Positions 4,851-7,445 of a stretch of 7,445 nucleotides of DNA are shown piece after piece. The DNA is from Desulfobacterales bacterium (GTDB taxonomy: Bacteria > Desulfobacterota > Dissulfuribacteria > Dissulfuribacterales > JAMONC01), in contig JAMONC010000306.1 in assembly GCA_027066725.1 (NCBI GenBank), forward strand, positions 1 to 7,445, in the 5' to 3' direction. Below the pieces are notes generated by a model. That model saw only the letters and a list, made by a program, of their open reading frames with translations, was not told the DNA's origin and did not search any database. Within the stretch, counting starts at the first letter, position 1. Each line of letters opens with the position of its first letter. The translations under genes were made by a program, and so were the position numbers.

Positions 4851-6206
4851 ATGAAATATAGTCCCTCTGAAATATTAAATATCATCTTAAAAGGGCAAGG
4901 ACCAAGAGCCATTTTAGCTAGAGGAGGAATTAGCTCCTTTATTGTTAGGGGACTAGGCATTGCACTTGCTTTTCTCTTAAATGTCGTACTTGCACGAACA
5001 ATGGGTGCTAAAGAATATGGTGCTTATGTCTTGTGTTTTTCATGGATAACAATAATAGGAATCGTTGCTCCAATGGGCTTTGATACAGCATTAATAAGAT
5101 TTGTCCCTGCCTATATTAGTAAAAAAGACTTTAGCCTATTAAAAGGAATCATAAAAAATGCACAAAATTATAGTCTGATATTTAGCATTATATTAACAAT
5201 TCTTATATTTATTATAGTTTTTATTTTTAAAACTCATATAAGCCAAACTGTTGAAAAGACCTTTTTAGTAGCTTGTAGTGTAATTCCCTTTTTAGTCCTG
5301 GTAAGAATAAGACAGGCTATTCTTCAAGGATTAAAAAAGATTATAGAAGCTCTTATACCAGAATCTGTTATAAGACCCCTATTATTAATCATCTTAGCAA
5401 CTATTTTATATTTTATAAATCCCAAGTTTCTTAAAGCTTGGGATATTATGGTACTTACTAGCATTATATATATTTCTCTAGCTATCTTAATGTCCTATTG
5501 GTCAAAAAAATCTCTACCCATAGAACTCAATTCAGTAAAAGCCAAATTTAAGACTAAAGAATGGTTAAAAATAGCTCTCCCCTTATTCCTTATCTCAGGA
5601 ATAGCAATTATTCAAGCCCGTACAGATATTGTAATGTTAGGTATGTTTTTAAACGCCAAAATTGCAGGTATATACAGTGCTGCAAATAACATAGCTACCT
5701 TTGTAGCATTTGCACTGTTTTGCATAAATACAATAGCCGCACCATTAATCTCTGAATATTATAATAAAGATGATATAGAATCATTACAAAAAATATTGTC
5801 TGCATCTGCCCTTGCTATTGCTAGTTTTACTATACCTGTAGCTATTACTTTATTACTATTAGGCCATTGGATATTACTTCTATTTGGTAAGGTCTTTACA
5901 ACAGCTTATATTGCTTTAGTTATCTTAATTATAGGCCAAACGGTAAATGCCCTAGCAGGTTCTGTTGGGTATGTAATGATAATGACAGGACATCAAAATA
6001 GTGTAGCAAAAATAGTAGCTATTGGAGCTTTAGCAAATATAATATTGAATGCTATTTTAATTCCAATATGGAATATAAATGGAGCAGCTATTGCCACTAC
6101 TATTACAACAGTATGGTGGAATACTGCTATGTATGTCTTTGTTAGAAAAAGATTAAACTTAGATACTACACTTTACTCTGTTATTAAAAATAAGATACGA
6201 TTATGA
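4851..6206 (+). CDS. Wzx-like polysaccharide/lipid-linked oligosaccharide flippase (MOP superfamily)
   Basis: This is a 451-residue inner-membrane protein with about a dozen hydrophobic segments (for example about 27-48, 59-80, 108-126, 137-152, 176-190, 198-216, 240-256, 283-302, 318-342, 353-373, 386-406, 411-431). The N-terminal pattern, GLGIALAFLLNVVLARTMG then KEYGAYVL (residues 34-61), is typical of the oligosaccharide-flippase branch of the MOP exporters. The mid-protein RTDIVMLGMFLN with AGIYSAANNIA (257-282) and the C-terminal MTGHQN and NIILNAILIPIWNINGAAIAT (378-416) are also typical of that branch. Such proteins move lipid-linked sugars across the membrane for O-antigen, capsule or similar polymers. 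No glycosyltransferase or polymerase gene is nearby, so the substrate cannot be inferred. There is no clear Shine-Dalgarno before the ATG; the frame is open upstream to 4791 but lacks a start codon. The stop overlaps the convergent ATP-grasp gene. Confidence 0.85.
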   Translation: MKYSPSEILNIILKGQGPRAILARGGISSFIVRGLGIALAFLLNVVLARTMGAKEYGAYVLCFSWITIIGIVAPMGFDTALIRFVPAYISKKDFSLLKGIIKNAQNYSLIFSIILTILIFIIVFIFKTHISQTVEKTFLVACSVIPFLVLVRIRQAILQGLKKIIEALIPESVIRPLLLIILATILYFINPKFLKAWDIMVLTSIIYISLAILMSYWSKKSLPIELNSVKAKFKTKEWLKIALPLFLISGIAIIQARTDIVMLGMFLNAKIAGIYSAANNIATFVAFALFCINTIAAPLISEYYNKDDIESLQKILSASALAIASFTIPVAITLLLLGHWILLLFGKVFTTAYIALVILIIGQTVNALAGSVGYVMIMTGHQNSVAKIVAIGALANIILNAILIPIWNINGAAIATTITTVWWNTAMYVFVRKRLNLDTTLYSVIKNKIRL

Positions 6207-7046
6207 TATAGATTTTAGCCAGTTTTTTATAGCTAAATTTAAAAATTTATAAAACCCTTTAGAACCTCCAAGCCCAGTTCGCCCAAAAGTATAGTTTATC
6301 TCTAAAAATAATGGTTTATTATCCCTAAAAATAAGATCAAAAGCAGCTAGATTAATCATTGTACTTTTACAAAAAGACTTTACAATTTCCCTTCCTATCT
6401 CCTGTAAGTCAGGATCAGCGTCTTTATCTATCTTTGCCCCTCTAGAAACATTATGATAAAAACTATCTTCTGAATAACGCCAATAGCTTACTATATTATT
6501 ACCAATAACAACTACTCTTAAATCCCTTTTTGTATTGGGAATATATTCTTGAATTATAAATCCTTTTTTGCCTTGCCATTCAAGATGTTCTAAGATTTTA
6601 AGGACTTTTCTAAACTCGACATTATCTCTTATAAGCCAAGTACCTGTCCCCTCACCTCCTCTTGCAGATTTAATCACAAAGGGATATGGGGGTAAATTAA
6701 AAGGCTTTGTAATAGCAAGGTGTTCTTCAGATAGTGTCTCAACACATGGAAGGATAAAAGTTTTAGGATGTGGTACATCAAACGCCTTAAAAAGAAGGGC
6801 GTCCCCCACTTTTCCTTCCCATTTAAAACGGATGTCGTAATTAGGGAAACAATTTGGACATATTTGCTTACAAAAGCAATAAAATTCTCTATCTACATGT
6901 TGAGGGAATATGATTGCCTTTGCCTTTTTTAAGGCATCAATAAGATAATCATCCCATACAGAGTTTATCCAAAAGAATCTTTCAGATTTTATTACAGGAT
7001 TAAAGTTTATAATCTCTGGACCAAGTATAACTTCATTATCTATCAT
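6201..7046 (-). CDS. ATP-grasp (RimK/glutathione-synthetase-like) ligase of unknown substrate
   Basis: The 281-residue protein has the order of an ATP-grasp carboxylate-amine ligase. A pre-ATP-grasp domain includes NYDIRFKWEGKVGDALLFKAF (NYDIRF at 69-74, GKVG at 78-81) and VPHPKTF (91-97). The ATP-binding lysine and glycine-rich loop follow in FVIKSARGGEGTGTW (123-137), then FIIQEYIP (163-170), RDLRVVVIGN (174-183), the acidic D237 in AAFDLIF, and the metal-binding LFLEIN (246-251). This resembles RimK-type ligases, which join amino acids to a carboxylate, but the substrate is unknown. Cysteines 57, 59, 63 and 66 form CxCx3CxxC, a possible zinc or iron-sulfur site. The gene has an in-frame stop two codons before its ATG and no well-spaced ribosome-binding site (AGGAG is 16 nt away). 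It is convergent with the flippase, so the two are not an operon. Confidence 0.83.
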   Translation of the reverse strand: MIDNEVILGPEIINFNPVIKSERFFWINSVWDDYLIDALKKAKAIIFPQHVDREFYCFCKQICPNCFPNYDIRFKWEGKVGDALLFKAFDVPHPKTFILPCVETLSEEHLAITKPFNLPPYPFVIKSARGGEGTGTWLIRDNVEFRKVLKILEHLEWQGKKGFIIQEYIPNTKRDLRVVVIGNNIVSYWRYSEDSFYHNVSRGAKIDKDADPDLQEIGREIVKSFCKSTMINLAAFDLIFRDNKPLFLEINYTFGRTGLGGSKGFYKFLNLAIKNWLKSIS

Positions 7047-7052
7047 AATTTA

Positions 7053-7060
7053 AGTATAAT
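7053..7060. promoter_or_regulatory. Overlapping divergent -10 elements between the ATP-grasp gene and cutA
   Basis: On the plus strand TATAAT (7055-7060) is a perfect -10 for cutA, with only a weak -35 TTCATT (7032-7037) at 17-bp spacing. On the minus strand the same bases give TATACT (7058-7053) with a TAGACT 18 bp upstream. Minus-strand transcription would then begin almost at the ATP-grasp ATG, giving a nearly leaderless mRNA. Two polymerases could not occupy both at once. The plus-strand -10 is the more convincing; the rest is inference from hexamer matches. Confidence 0.4.
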
Positions 7061-7098
7061 AACTCCTAAATAAAAAAGTCTAAAAAGAGGACGGTTAT

Positions 7099-7422
7099 AT
7101 GGCAACAAAATTTTATCAAACAATTACTGCGATTGATACAAAAGAGCAAGCAATAAAGATAGCAAAAAAATTAGTAGAAGAAAAACTAGCCTCATGTGTT
7201 CAAATAATAGGACCAATAACAAGTATTTATAAATGGAAAGGAAAGATTGAAGAAGAAAATGAATTCTTATTATTAATAAAAACCACATCTTCATGCTATA
7301 AACAGCTTGAAAAAAGGATAAAAGAGATTCATCCTTATGAACTTCCTGAAATTATGGCAATAGAGGCGGTTGATTTCTTAGAAGAATTTGGTAAATGGAT
7401 TATAGAAAATACAAAAAGTTAA
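7099..7422 (+). CDS. cutA: CutA1 divalent-cation tolerance family protein
   Basis: CutA1 is a small, very stable trimeric protein found across life. In E. coli it was linked to copper and other divalent-cation tolerance, though its molecular role remains unsettled. The 107 residues match the family. Diagnostic segments are LASCVQIIGPITSIYKWKG (30-48), the strand FLLLIKT (56-62), and HPYELPEIMAI (78-88), which is the best family signature. GAGG at 7087-7090, eight bases before the ATG, supports the start. The gene is divergent from the ATP-grasp gene, with 52 nt between their starts, and a perfect -10 TATAAT lies in that gap. It is probably transcribed on its own, at least from the 5' side. 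Confidence 0.95.
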   Translation: MATKFYQTITAIDTKEQAIKIAKKLVEEKLASCVQIIGPITSIYKWKGKIEEENEFLLLIKTTSSCYKQLEKRIKEIHPYELPEIMAIEAVDFLEEFGKWIIENTKS

Positions 7423-7437
7423 AAAATCTTTTTTAAC
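7418..7437 (+). terminator. AT-only hairpin at the cutA stop, weak terminator candidate
   Basis: GTTAAAAAA (7418-7426) is perfectly complementary to TTTTTTAAC (7429-7437) around a TC loop. The stop codon lies in the left arm. The stem has only one G-C pair and no T tract follows its foot, so it is not a classical rho-independent terminator. The window ends eight bases later. Confidence 0.3.
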
Positions 7438-7445
7438 AAGTGCTT

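Noticed and set aside
6568..6840. Plus-strand open frame inside the ATP-grasp gene
   Set aside because: The minus strand encodes conserved ATP-grasp motifs over the same bases, and the plus-strand product shows none.
1..7445. CRISPR array, insertion sequence, riboswitch or toxin-antitoxin pair
   Set aside because: I found no regularly spaced repeats, transposase motifs, terminal inverted repeats, riboswitch-like leader or small gene pair of that kind.

Overview
The window looks like a piece of bacterial chromosome from an AT-rich organism (roughly two thirds A+T by eye). The first 4.6 kb is a housekeeping translation cluster in the order ffh (5' end missing), rpsP, khpA, rimM, trmD, an uncharacterised SPOUT RNA methyltransferase, rplS, rnhB. 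From general knowledge, this order, with a COG4752-type methyltransferase between trmD and rplS, is common in Desulfobacterota (former Deltaproteobacteria) and some deep-branching thermophiles. A low-GC member of such a lineage is my best guess, but this is inference and no 16S is present.

Region 1 (2-3847) is a tightly packed plus-strand operon for protein targeting and ribosome and tRNA maturation. rimM/trmD and trmD/methyltransferase each overlap by 11 nt, which suggests translational coupling. rpsP and rplS have textbook AGGAGG sites, whereas rimM and the methyltransferase do not have a well-placed one. A strong stem-loop with a short T run at 3876-3906 closes the rplS end and covers the most upstream possible start of rnhB.

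Region 2 (3867-4706) holds rnhB and then a tRNA-Glu with a CTC anticodon and encoded CCA. A consensus -35 hexamer lies across the rnhB stop codon and could drive the tRNA.

Region 3 (4707-7437) is less conserved in content. After 144 nt of AT-rich spacer with phased A-tracts there is a Wzx-like polysaccharide flippase. It converges, with a 6-nt overlap, on a minus-strand ATP-grasp (RimK-like) ligase of unknown substrate that carries a four-cysteine cluster. The ligase diverges from cutA across a 52-nt gap in which candidate -10 elements for the two directions overlap.

I did not find a clear new multi-gene system. The points most worth a second look are: the orphan ATP-grasp enzyme with its CxCx3CxxC cluster; the uncharacterised SPOUT methyltransferase in the trmD-rplS operon; Asp-to-Glu changes at the TrmD catalytic Asp169 position and in the Ffh G4 motif; and the stem-loop covering the rnhB start region.
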